Shown: one piece after another, positions 6,901-13,322 of the stretch
Numbering within the stretch: the stretch's first letter is position 1
Layout: every line of letters starts with the position of its first letter
Assembly: GCA_910585245.1 (NCBI GenBank)
Contig: CAJUCO010000028.1
Coordinates: 1 to 32,205 of the forward strand
Length of the DNA stretch: 32,205 bases
Source of the DNA: an uncultured Oscillibacter sp.
Lineage (GTDB): Bacteria; Bacillota; Clostridia; Oscillospirales; Oscillospiraceae
Reading direction: 5' to 3'
Made by a program: the position numbers and the translations under genes
The notes under the pieces: model-generated
What the model was told of the DNA's origin: nothing
What the model saw: only the letters and a program-made list of their open reading frames with translations
Databases searched by the model: none

Positions 6901-8796
6901 GTTGTAGGTTCCAACGTTCAAGGGGTCGGCGCTGAATTTGACAGTGAACTTACCGCTGTGCTTCGTGGAGGAGACCAGATCTTTCAGAGTCTCCGCCATG
7001 GACGTGCCGGTGTAGGCGTATGCCGCCTGAATCGTGTTGGTGAAGTCCGCCGCCGTGGGCTTGGTAAGCTCGCCGACGGTGATTTCATCAGAGACAATTT
7101 TTCCGCCTTCATAGTTCGCCGCCGTAACGGTGACGGTGATTTTCTTCCCGGCGTCGGCGGGCAGGATGGTGTAGGTTGTGCCCGTGGCGGTTTTCCCGCC
7201 GATATTCCAGGTGTAGGTCAGAGTTCCAGGCTCAGTGGAAGTGATGTTCGCTCTGGCCGTCAGAGTCTGGCCCACGGTAGGAGTGCCGGAGATGGTGACT
7301 GTGCCAGACAGCACCTTGGGGGGCGCATACTTTTTGGAGGCAAGAGTCAGGACGTCGTCTTGGTAGGTGGCCTTGGCGTCGTCGCCGTAGATGTAATAGA
7401 TATCGCTTCCCTTTAAGTAAGAATCTGTGCCGGGAATGGGGAAGTTTTCTGTTGTGACAATATAGGCGTCAACTTCGGTATTTACCCCATCAATTTCCAT
7501 GGTAGCCTTGCCTTCTGCCGCGCCGACCAGGAACAGTTGGTCGGTGTTTACGAGGTTGGAAAAGCCTTTACCGTTGTAGTCGCAGTTGGTAACATCTACC
7601 AGGTAATTGGTTCCGTCAATGCTGACAATATTCCACATATGCGGTCCTGCTCCCGTGCCGCCGGTCATATCGCCGGTGACGGTGTAGCAGACAACGTCGC
7701 TTTCCAAGCTCCATTCGGTCCGGTCGCACAGATACTGGAAGGCCTTGGAATAGCCCTCGCAGACCACATTGGTGCCTTCGTCGCCGTCAAACACGCTGAT
7801 CATTGCCCAGGGGTCAGAGTCCTTGGAGGCGTATTGCTTGTCAGCGTTAGAATTCGCTAGGGCATCGTAGTCATAGGAGACCAGTTTGCAGATTTCCTCC
7901 ATGTAGCCCTTCAGCTTGTCGTAATTGGAGGCGGAGGCGTATTGGGTTACAATTTTCTGGGCGTTGGTTTTGGCGGTCTGCACGCGGGCGAGTTTGCCGG
8001 TGTCAAGCACATATTTATCGTCTTCGCCGGTGCTGCCGCTGGGACGGTAATTTTCCGCCACCTTGAGACTAATGGATAAAATAGTATTTGTTGATTGGTT
8101 ATAGCTGTACCCGGTAGATCTTCCCCACCAATAGAGGTACGCGGGGAAATCCTGCATCAGGGCCTGTATGATCTTGCCCAAGTCCATGGATGTGCTATAA
8201 CCGGAGTCGACAGAAAACGTGGTGGTGGCCTGATTGTTAGAGGGCGTTGATCCATCCGGATTCTTGCCCTCCGCCAGGTTTCGGATCTTGACCTTCAGCT
8301 CGTTATAAAGCCTTTTTTCAGCCGCGCTAAACTTGGAGTCGGTTCCGCCGTAATCCTCGGAAACGGTGCCGGAGCCATACTCAAGATCTTCGTCGTTCAA
8401 AATCGCGGAGACAACCGCCTGGAGCATCATCTCCCGCATTTCGTCGTCAAAGGGAAATTCTTCCTCGGAGATCTCGAAGAACGGTTCCTCGGTTTCCTCT
8501 TCCTCCGGCGTTTCGCCGTCTTCCGGGGCAACATCGGTGGGGAGGTTTTCCTCCTCCGGCGTTTCGCCCTCTTCCGCTTCTTCAGAGTCCTCTGAAGAGC
8601 CCTCCTCCTCGGGGGCGGCGGAGTCCTCCGGATTTTCCGGGACTTCCTCGCTGTCCTCCTCGTTTTCCAGAACCTCGCCGGCGTCTTCCACCGGGGGCTC
8701 GGGAGTCTCCGCCGGTTCCTCGGCGAAGGCCCAAGAGGGCATCAGCGTCAGCGCCATGCAAAGAGCAACAAGCGCCGACAACAGACGTTTACTCAT
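3925..8796 (-). CDS. Secreted SLH-anchored transglutaminase-like/Ig-like protein
   Basis: A 1623-residue surface protein. Residues 1-25 are a signal peptide (KR, hydrophobic core, ending AFA-EE). Residues 26 to about 125 are very acidic (Glu/Pro/Thr/Ser rich). A transglutaminase-like domain follows, with a plausible triad Cys346 (VVCEGYSKAF), His386 (GPHMWNIV) and Asp401 (NYLVDVTN). About 490-1090 holds several Ig-like modules, including a Big_2-type unit near 749-839 with SSSDPAVATVDPASGTVTG. A chitobiase-C-terminal-like segment spans about 1111-1192, then a Gly/Ser/Pro linker near 1229. Three SLH repeats occupy about 1449-1621 (each with a TRAQLAKIL-type motif), for attachment to pyruvylated wall polymer. 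The ATG at 8796 has AAAGGAG 7 nt away. It is monocistronic, convergent with the M20 gene. Whether the triad crosslinks, cleaves or only binds is not decidable from sequence. Confidence 0.9.
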   Translation of the reverse strand: MSKRLLSALVALCMALTLMPSWAFAEEPAETPEPPVEDAGEVLENEEDSEEVPENPEDSAAPEEEGSSEDSEEAEEGETPEEENLPTDVAPEDGETPEEEETEEPFFEISEEEFPFDDEMREMMLQAVVSAILNDEDLEYGSGTVSEDYGGTDSKFSAAEKRLYNELKVKIRNLAEGKNPDGSTPSNNQATTTFSVDSGYSTSMDLGKIIQALMQDFPAYLYWWGRSTGYSYNQSTNTILSISLKVAENYRPSGSTGEDDKYVLDTGKLARVQTAKTNAQKIVTQYASASNYDKLKGYMEEICKLVSYDYDALANSNADKQYASKDSDPWAMISVFDGDEGTNVVCEGYSKAFQYLCDRTEWSLESDVVCYTVTGDMTGGTGAGPHMWNIVSIDGTNYLVDVTNCDYNGKGFSNLVNTDQLFLVGAAEGKATMEIDGVNTEVDAYIVTTENFPIPGTDSYLKGSDIYYIYGDDAKATYQDDVLTLASKKYAPPKVLSGTVTISGTPTVGQTLTARANITSTEPGTLTYTWNIGGKTATGTTYTILPADAGKKITVTVTAANYEGGKIVSDEITVGELTKPTAADFTNTIQAAYAYTGTSMAETLKDLVSSTKHSGKFTVKFSADPLNVGTYNVLVDVEAHDAYAGASDLKLAEFKIVKAAPALSIAGGNSMNIGSTLELTATVAGLDGLDGLVRWTISGTGATISPATGKTTTVTSTAVGSVSVTATLPETGNYEGTSVTHRIEISLKPVQRIAFEDLTTVVEVGDEVLNPATVGLPEGVEEGVTGLVSYSSSDPAVATVDPASGTVTGVSLGTVTITATVAATEEFASASASYELEVVAEIIEPFIILADGPHTYTGEPITPGVTVLKEEDGEELTLGGDYTLEWADNIDVGTASVTVKPVPGGRYSWEAVTDEFAIEKAAPKARTAEATHGATVSGVQSLPLEFGDCGGVDSTSEIVVSDPNSILNGEPSFTDSVVLRYTLAGKDNDTVPEEGWTATLTFTLTARNYDIDYTVTVKVLPLPVPQSPSLTLTYTQTDGAHYTVTATATAVDFAESGLEYSFDGGTTYSDTNSKTVEAGEFVSVRARVKAKDTVNVEGAPSIPQHVHTPPAFTPNGGTFSSTCQVTLSAPAFERDAEAEPYVILYRTDGTAPEVEDVVWNEEEGKYVLQEGSASKLYDPATPISINATTTIKTAVVYKYVALVDNQLQTILEITDIGTARFTKHSSSSGGGNGGGTVIGGSSKPSSKPSTPTATPNTPGVSSGSGISTATPNATVKDGVASAVVSGSIGQNLVDQAAENGSNTVVVSPSIPSAADQTDVSIGSSVVSDLAKRTEADLRVETPAADVTISNKGLSSLAGKGGSLVVSTTSKGDSIDVSITAGGSKVDRVTGGVTVEIPASCTYGTVAMVTKADGSTELVRKSVANADYSTVTVPLEGSATITLVDNSKSFRDVPAGNTFANAVDFVSSREIMNGTGADTFNPSAPLTRAQLAKILHNLESTPAAASAGNFSDVAGDAWCAEAVQWAASQGIVTGYGDGSFKPNAYITREQLAVMLYRYAGSPNASSSGLGFSDAAQVGGYAQTAMAWATQNRVINGSGGMLNPKGQATRAQAAQMLFNFMNNVG

Positions 8797-8831
8797 GTTT
8801 CTGCTCCTTTCATTTTTTCGTAAATCGCCGC

Positions 8832-8861
8832 AACATACAAACGGCTACATCAGTGTATCAA
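8832..8861 (-). promoter_or_regulatory. Promoter of the SLH protein gene
   Basis: On the minus strand TTGATA (8856-8861) and TATGTT (8832-8837) are 18 nt apart, leaving a leader of about 30 nt before the ATG at 8796. Confidence 0.5.
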
Positions 8862-8948
8862 ATCCGGGAGGAAATTGCAAGCCATTCCACCCTGGATTTT
8901 CCCCCTTTTTTCCTCCTGGAAAAAGCCGCCGGAAAAACCGTGTGACCC

Positions 8949-8977
8949 TTGAAAACAGCGGGGGAAGCGGGTATAAT
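8949..8977 (+). promoter_or_regulatory. Promoter of ktrB
   Basis: TTGAAA (8949-8954) and a consensus TATAAT (8972-8977) are spaced by 17 nt. The leader to the ktrB ATG is about 55 nt, too short for a ydaO-type c-di-AMP riboswitch, which often controls potassium transporters in Firmicutes. Confidence 0.8.
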
Positions 8978-9038
8978 AGCAAAAAGAGGCGCCGTCCTTT
9001 CGACGCTTTTTCAATAATTGTCAAAAGGAGTTTTGCCT

Positions 9039-10358
9039 ATGCGACGCCCCAACGCCGTACAAACTCTCGCCCTGGGGTTCGCCCTATTGATTTTGGCGGG
9101 GGCCTGCCTTTTGTCCCTGCCCATCGCCTCCCGGGACGGGGAGACCATTTCCTGGACCGCCGCCGTGTTCACCGCCGCCTCGGCCTCCTGTGTCACGGGT
9201 TTGACGGTGTTCGACACCGCCACCCAGTTTACCCCCTTCGGCCAGGCGGTGTTGCTGCTACTGATTCAGATTGGGGGCCTGGGCTTTGTGACGGCCTCTC
9301 TTCCGGCGGTGCTGCTGGTCCGGCGGCGGGTGGGCCTGCGGCAGCGGGCGCTGCTTCAAGACAGCGTGGGAGCCTTGCAGCTGGGGGGCGTGGTGCGCCT
9401 TGCGCGGCGGGCCCTGCTGGTGACGTTTTTGTGCGAAGGGCTGGGGGCGCTGGCGCTGGCGTTTTGGTTTTGCCCCCGGTATGGCTTGGGGAAGGGGGTG
9501 TGGATGTCCGTTTTTCACGCCGTCTCCGCCTTTTGCAACGCGGGCTTTGATCTGTTGGGTACCGGCGCGTCCATCACCACAGAGGCGGGGGAGCCCCTTT
9601 TGAACCTCGTTTTGATGGCGCTGATCATCTGCGGGGGCCTGGGCTTTTTGGTGTGGGACGACGTGCTGACCCACGGGCGGCATTTCCGCCGCTGGCGGTT
9701 GCACTCCAAGATGGCGTTTACGGTAACCTTGGCGCTGTTCGCCGGAGGCGGGGTGGCGTTCTGGTTTCTGGAGGCGGACCACGCCTTTGCCGGGGCCGGG
9801 GGCTTCGAGAAGATTCTGATGGCGGCCTTTCAGTCGGTGACGGCCCGGACGGCGGGCTTCGCCTCGGTGGACCAGTCCTCTTTGAGCCAGGGGGGCGTGC
9901 TTTTGATGCTGGTTTTGATGTTCGTGGGGGCGGCCTCCGGGTCCACCGGCGGCGGCGTGAAGGTGAACACCTTCGCCGTTTTGATCCTGGGGGTCCGGGC
10001 GCGGATTTGGCGGCAGGACGACGTGAACGTCTTTCGCCGCCGCCTGGACGGGGGAGACATTCACAAGGCCTATTCCACCGCCAGCATTTACCTCTTCGGG
10101 GCCCTGTGCGGCTGCATGGTGCTGTGCGTCCAGGGCGCGGGACTGGCGGACGCGCTGTTTGAAACCTTTTCCGCCATGAGCACCGTGGGCCTCAGCCGGA
10201 ATCTGACGGGGTCCTTGCCGCTGCTGTCCAAGTGGACGGTGATTTTAATGATGTTCGCCGGAAGAGTGGGGAGTATGTCCGTGGCCATGGCCGTAACCAG
10301 AGACCGGGACGCCCGAAAAGGCCTGCGCTATGTGCCCGAGAAGATCTTGATTGGCTGA
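9039..10358 (+). CDS. ktrB: KtrB/TrkH-type potassium transporter subunit
   Basis: Membrane pore subunit of a Ktr-type K+ (Na+-coupled) uptake system. The 439-residue protein has the four P-loop repeats of the superfamily: SASCVTGLTVFDT (filter Gly at residue 54), SAFCNAGFDLLG, TARTAGFASVD and SAMSTVGLSRNLTG. A glycine-rich gate stretch, GAASGSTGGGVKVNTF, and a C-terminal MMFAGRVGSMSVAMAV follow, all within many hydrophobic segments. The ATG at 9039 has AAAGGAG with 9 nt spacing; a TTG 21 nt earlier is less likely. Length matches KtrB (about 440) rather than the longer TrkH. Its cytosolic RCK partner, ktrA, lies 836 nt downstream after an inserted divergent gene pair. Substrate specificity is from family. 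Confidence 0.94.
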   Translation: MRRPNAVQTLALGFALLILAGACLLSLPIASRDGETISWTAAVFTAASASCVTGLTVFDTATQFTPFGQAVLLLLIQIGGLGFVTASLPAVLLVRRRVGLRQRALLQDSVGALQLGGVVRLARRALLVTFLCEGLGALALAFWFCPRYGLGKGVWMSVFHAVSAFCNAGFDLLGTGASITTEAGEPLLNLVLMALIICGGLGFLVWDDVLTHGRHFRRWRLHSKMAFTVTLALFAGGGVAFWFLEADHAFAGAGGFEKILMAAFQSVTARTAGFASVDQSSLSQGGVLLMLVLMFVGAASGSTGGGVKVNTFAVLILGVRARIWRQDDVNVFRRRLDGGDIHKAYSTASIYLFGALCGCMVLCVQGAGLADALFETFSAMSTVGLSRNLTGSLPLLSKWTVILMMFAGRVGSMSVAMAVTRDRDARKGLRYVPEKILIG

Positions 10359-10382
10359 CCGGGCCCCTGAAGTCTGACGAAA

Positions 10383-10401
10383 GTCCGGCAAAATGCCGGA
10401 C
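10383..10401 (-). terminator. Perfect hairpin, weak terminator for the 54-residue gene
   Basis: GTCCGGCA and TGCCGGAC pair perfectly with a 3-nt loop. On the minus strand it is followed by TTTCGTC, a weak T tract, so it could end the transcript of the small minus-strand gene. On the plus strand it lies 25 nt after the ktrB stop without a T run. The rest of 10402-10531 shows only a direct repeat GTCCCGGCGG near 10446 and 10477. Confidence 0.4.
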
Positions 10402-10531
10402 TGGGGGAGAGGTCCTTCCCGGACAGGGGGAATTTGACAGGGGAGTCCCGGCGGATTTCCAGTTAGATCAACCCGGTCCCGGCGGGGAACCGTGCCCCGA
10501 GGCGGCGCTTTGGCGGTTTTTAAACAGACCT

Positions 10532-10696
10532 TCAAGTCTTCGGATCGGGGGAGTTTGCGGCCGGGGGTGGCAGCTCCGGGTCTCCGGCCCGCTTTCCCGC
10601 CCGAAGGCCGGCGAGGAACGCTTCGAGAATGTCCGCGTCTTGGTCCGGCAGGGCCTTCACCGCCGCGATGATCTTGGAAGCCTTCTCGCTCTGCAT
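10532..10696 (-). CDS. 54-residue hypothetical protein
   Basis: I do not recognise this protein. It is a short, probably helical polypeptide (MQSEKASKIIAAVKALPDQD...) with a proline-rich tail (PELPPPAANSPDPKT). It is supported as a gene by a strong AGGAGGG site 6 nt before the ATG at 10696 and by a consensus promoter (10725-10753). The segment IIAAVKALPDQDADILEAFL resembles the C-terminal tail of the XRE regulator encoded divergently next door (LIAEIEKMSESELDAVQVFI), which suggests the two could pair or compete; that is inference. A longer open frame to 10858 crosses the promoter region and is not credible. Confidence 0.7.
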   Translation of the reverse strand: MQSEKASKIIAAVKALPDQDADILEAFLAGLRAGKRAGDPELPPPAANSPDPKT

Positions 10697-10724
10697 GGAT
10701 GTCCCTCCTTTCTTTTCAAAGATA

Positions 10725-10753
10725 ATTATATAATTTCTGAGATAAGAAGTCAA
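10725..10753 (-). promoter_or_regulatory. Promoter of the 54-residue gene
   Basis: On the minus strand TTGACT (10748-10753) and TATAAT (10725-10730) are 17 nt apart. The -10 box sits in a perfect 12-bp palindrome, AATTATATAATT (10724-10735). Its -35 box is 12 bp from the -35 box of the oppositely oriented xre promoter. Confidence 0.8.
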
Positions 10754-10765
10754 TCCCCTCCGTTC

Positions 10766-10794
10766 TTGACTCGGAAAAGTTTTTCTGCTATATT
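10766..10794 (+). promoter_or_regulatory. Promoter of xre and probably ktrA
   Basis: TTGACT (10766-10771) and TATATT (10789-10794) are 17 nt apart. Transcription would start near 10801, leaving a leader of only about 11 nt that contains the ribosome site GAGGTGA. Confidence 0.75.
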
Positions 10795-10811
10795 TGCCGC
10801 GAGGTGACAAG

Positions 10812-11177
10812 ATGGAATTGAAAGACAGGGTCCGGCTCATTCTTGATGAGCGGCACATGAGGCAAAAGGACCTGGCCGAAGCGATTAAAGTGACGGAGAG
10901 TTATATATCCAACCTTGTGGGGGGCAAGCGGGACAACATCTCCGAGACCCTGGCCCTGCTGATTGAGCAGACCTTGGGATATTCGGCCCGGTGGGTGCTG
11001 ACCGGCGAGGGGGAGCCCTATGTCCCGGAGGCGGGAAGCCCGGAGCTGTCCCCGGCGAAAAGGCGCCTGATTGCGGAGATTGAGAAAATGTCGGAGTCGG
11101 AACTGGACGCGGTACAGGTGTTCATCGACTCCCTGGACCGTTACCGCCGGGCCTTCCGGGGCGGGGACGGAGTATAG
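10812..11177 (+). CDS. XRE-family HTH regulator between ktrB and ktrA
   Basis: A 121-residue DNA-binding protein. Residues about 5-65 form a Cro/CI-type helix-turn-helix (DERHMRQKDLAEAIKVTESY then ISNLVGGKR), with a variant second half mentioning a Trp-containing turn (LGYSARWVLTGEGEPY) often seen in clostridial XRE proteins. The C-terminal tail, residues about 85-115, is a helical MSESELDAVQVFIDSL segment. The ATG at 10812 is preceded by GAGGTGA; an upstream TTG at 10794 lies in the promoter. It is 17 nt upstream of ktrA, so both are likely one transcript. The divergent promoters suggest autoregulation and control of the 54-residue gene. The operator and any signal are unknown. Confidence 0.88.
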   Translation: MELKDRVRLILDERHMRQKDLAEAIKVTESYISNLVGGKRDNISETLALLIEQTLGYSARWVLTGEGEPYVPEAGSPELSPAKRRLIAEIEKMSESELDAVQVFIDSLDRYRRAFRGGDGV

Positions 11178-11194
11178 AAACGAAGAGGTGTTTT

Positions 11195-11845
11195 ATGAAA
11201 TCCTTTTTGGTCATCGGCATGGGCCGCTTCGGGCGGCATCTGACCCGGTATCTGCTGGAGCTGGGGAACGAGGTCATGGTTCTGGACAAGGACGAGGAGA
11301 AGGTGGCCAAAGTGGCGAACACCGCCACCGCCGCCTGCGTGGGGGACTGCCAGGACGAGCGGGTGCTGGAGTCTCTGGGGGTGCGGAATTTCGACGTGTG
11401 CTTCGTCTGTGTCCGGGACGATTTCCAGTGCTCTTTGGAGGCTACGGCGGCTTTGAAAGAGCTGGGGGCCCGGTTTGTGGTGGCCCGGGCGGACCAGGAG
11501 CGTCAGATCAAGTTCCTTCGGAAAATCGGGGCGGACTTCGTGGTCCACACGGAGATGGACATGGCGCGGCGGGCGGCCATCCGCTTTTCCGCCGAGAACG
11601 TTTTTGACTACTTCGAGCTGACGCCCAAGTTTGCCGTCTTCGAGCTGGAAATCCCCGAGGAGTGGGAAGGGCACACCGTCATGGAGCTGGAGGTCCGCCG
11701 CCGCTATAACGTCAACATCCTGGGGGTGAAAAGCGGCGATGTGGTGGTCCCGCTGGTGGACCCCAACTACCGCTTCCGGGACGACGCCCACATTATCGTG
11801 GCCGGGGACAAGGAGGCGGGCATCCGCCTGATGAATTTACATTAA
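11195..11845 (+). CDS. ktrA: KtrA/TrkA-type regulatory subunit of K+ uptake
   Basis: Cytosolic RCK protein that forms a ring on the KtrB pore and gates it in response to nucleotides (ATP/ADP, NAD(H)) and often c-di-AMP. The 216-residue protein has an N-terminal RCK domain with a Rossmann loop (FLVIGMGRFGRHL) and the acidic end of strand 2 (VMVLDKDEEK). A C-terminal RCK_C domain covers about 135-216 (GHTVMELEVRRRYNVNILGV, ending HIIVAGDKEAG). The ATG at 11195 has GAAGAGGTG upstream. It lies 17 nt after xre, separated from ktrB by the inserted xre/small-gene pair; normally the two ktr genes adjoin. Nucleotide and c-di-AMP binding here are inferred from family. Confidence 0.94.
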   Translation: MKSFLVIGMGRFGRHLTRYLLELGNEVMVLDKDEEKVAKVANTATAACVGDCQDERVLESLGVRNFDVCFVCVRDDFQCSLEATAALKELGARFVVARADQERQIKFLRKIGADFVVHTEMDMARRAAIRFSAENVFDYFELTPKFAVFELEIPEEWEGHTVMELEVRRRYNVNILGVKSGDVVVPLVDPNYRFRDDAHIIVAGDKEAGIRLMNLH

Positions 11846-11898
11846 ATTCCGGCATAGTTCCCGGTGTTTTGCGCACACTGACTCTGAGGTGATGTTTG

Positions 11899-12081
11899 AT
11901 GTCAGAGAGAAGGCGCGCAACAAACAATCTGGATGATGGGAAGCCCTTCCTCCGGCTGGAGCCGGAGAAACGGATGTGTCCCATCACCGACCCGGACTCC
12001 ATTTATAAATACCCCCTGGCGACCTCTGAGGAGATGGGGTTTCGGGTGTTGGACAATTTTCCGGAAGAGCATATTCAATAA
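11899..12081 (+). CDS. 60-residue hypothetical protein
   Basis: Unrecognised small polar protein (MSERRRATNNLDDGKPFLRL...). It has a GAGGTGA ribosome site 6 nt before the ATG at 11899 and no membrane segment. The stretch MCPITDPDSIYKYPLATSEE has one cysteine and no known motif I can name. It begins 53 nt after the ktrA stop and ends just before a strong hairpin, so it may be the last cistron of the xre-ktrA transcript. Coding status rests on the ribosome site, the position and an absence of competing frames. Confidence 0.6.
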   Translation: MSERRRATNNLDDGKPFLRLEPEKRMCPITDPDSIYKYPLATSEEMGFRVLDNFPEEHIQ

Positions 12082-12086
12082 GCGCG

Positions 12087-12122
12087 AAAACCGCCCCCTC
12101 CGGTTTTACCGGAGGGGGCGGT
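12087..12122 (-). terminator. Strong terminator for threonine aldolase gene
   Basis: A perfect 14-bp stem, ACCGCCCCCTCCGG and CCGGAGGGGGCGGT, with a 5-nt loop. The T run (TTTT) follows on the minus strand, 11 nt beyond the aldolase stop. On the plus strand it also ends the ktrA/60-residue unit but lacks a T tract there. Confidence 0.85.
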
Positions 12123-12133
12123 AAACGGCGGAT

Positions 12134-13171
12134 TCAGGGTGTTTCCTGGGTCACGTCCACACAGGCGGAGAGGTCCCGGAGGAAGTCCTCCACCGCTTGT
12201 TCCGGTGTGGCCCAACTGGTGACCAAGCGGACACAGGTGTGTCCGGCGTCCACGGCGCGGTCAATCTCAAAGGCGTAGCCCATGTTCCGGAGCTGTGCGA
12301 CAACCTGGTTTGGAAACACGGGGAACTGCTGGTTGGAGGGGGACTCCACCGGCAGGGGGTAGCCCAGAGCGGCCACGCCGTTTCGCAGGCGGAGGGCCAG
12401 GGCGTTGGCGTGGCGGGCGGCGTCCAGGTAAGTTTCGTCCTCCAGCAGGGCCTGGAACTGGAGGCCCAGAAGGCGGCCTTTGGCCAGCATGGCCCCTTGG
12501 CGCTTCATGTACCGGCGGAAGTCCGGACGGGGTTTGGCAAAGACCAGGGCCTCTCCGAAAAGGGCGCCGTTTTTGGTGCCGCCGATGGAAAAGACGTCGG
12601 TGAGGGCCGCGTAATCCGGAAGGCCCATGTCCCCGCAGGCCAGGGCGGAACCCAACCGGGCGCCGTCCAGAAAGAGGAAAAGCCCGTGCTTGCCGCAACA
12701 AGCGCGAAGGGCCTGGAGTTCCCCGCGCGAGTAAATGGTGCCGGTTTCCGTGGTGTTGGAGACGTAAACCATGGCGGGCTTCACTTGGTGTTCGTCGCCG
12801 TGAAGCTCCGGGACGGATTCCACCAGGGCGGGAGTGAGCTTTCCGTCGGGGCTGGGAACGGCGAGAACCTTGTGGCCCGTGCCCTCGATGGCCCCGGTCT
12901 CATGGACGTTGACGTGTCCCGTTTGGGCGGAGATGACCGCCTCGTACGGTTTTAGCAGGGCCCCCACCGCCAGAAGGTTGGTCTGGGTGCCCCCCACCAG
13001 GAAATGGACGTCCGCGTCCGGGGCGGCGCAGAGGGAGCGGATGAGCTCCGCAGCCTTTTGGCAGCGAGGGTCCAGACCGTAGCCCGGGGTCTGTTCCAAA
13101 TTGGTGTTGATGAGGGCCTGAAGCACTTTGGGATGGGCGCCCTCGCTGTAGTCGTTTCGGAAACTGTACAT
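12134..13171 (-). CDS. ltaE: Low-specificity threonine aldolase family, PLP enzyme
   Basis: Cleaves L-threonine or L-allo-threonine to glycine and acetaldehyde (beta-eliminating lyase, fold type I PLP enzyme). The 345-residue protein begins MYSFRNDYSEGAHPKVLQAL. It carries the substrate-side TPGYGLDPRCQKA, the cofactor region FLVGGTQTNLLAV, a ring-stacking histidine in HVNVHETGAIE, the pyridine-binding aspartate in LFLDGARLGSAL, and the Schiff-base lysine at 200 in SIGGTKNGALFGEA. The ATG at 13171 has GGAGG 6 nt upstream. Monocistronic, from a promoter that overlaps the one for the divergent lipoprotein gene. Its 5' leader has three GTAAC/GTTAC words, the last overlapping the ribosome site. 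Substrate preference cannot be read from sequence. Confidence 0.93.
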   Translation of the reverse strand: MYSFRNDYSEGAHPKVLQALINTNLEQTPGYGLDPRCQKAAELIRSLCAAPDADVHFLVGGTQTNLLAVGALLKPYEAVISAQTGHVNVHETGAIEGTGHKVLAVPSPDGKLTPALVESVPELHGDEHQVKPAMVYVSNTTETGTIYSRGELQALRACCGKHGLFLFLDGARLGSALACGDMGLPDYAALTDVFSIGGTKNGALFGEALVFAKPRPDFRRYMKRQGAMLAKGRLLGLQFQALLEDETYLDAARHANALALRLRNGVAALGYPLPVESPSNQQFPVFPNQVVAQLRNMGYAFEIDRAVDAGHTCVRLVTSWATPEQAVEDFLRDLSACVDVTQETP

Positions 13172-13234
13172 GACCGGCCTCCAGAAAGTAACAACCGCAG
13201 GGGAGAACTGTTACGGAATGTTACAGATTTGATG

Positions 13235-13263
13235 TTGAAATTATAGCGTGAATCTTGTATAAA
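13235..13263 (+). promoter_or_regulatory. Promoter of the lipoprotein-MBOAT-DHHW operon
   Basis: TTGAAA (13235-13240) and TATAAA (13258-13263), 17 nt apart. The core elements interleave completely with the minus-strand promoter at 13240-13268. Confidence 0.75.
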
Positions 13264-13268
13264 AACAA
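13240..13268 (-). promoter_or_regulatory. Promoter of ltaE, overlapping the divergent promoter
   Basis: On the minus strand TTGTTT (13263-13268) and TATAAT (13240-13245), 17 nt apart. It shares base pairs with both boxes of the plus-strand promoter, so the two cannot be occupied by polymerase together. Confidence 0.7.
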
Positions 13269-13322
13269 GGAACCAAACTAGAAAATTTTCCCGGCGGAGC
13301 CGGGACGCGGGAGGGAACCGGG

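Noticed and set aside
8978..9038. Possible c-di-AMP (ydaO) riboswitch before ktrB
   Set aside because: The leader is about 60 nt and has no conserved blocks; far too short.
8366..9550. A 394-codon plus-strand frame across the SLH gene start and ktrB
   Set aside because: Its first half is a Ser-rich shadow of the Glu-rich region and its second half a frameshifted ktrB; it crosses two promoters.
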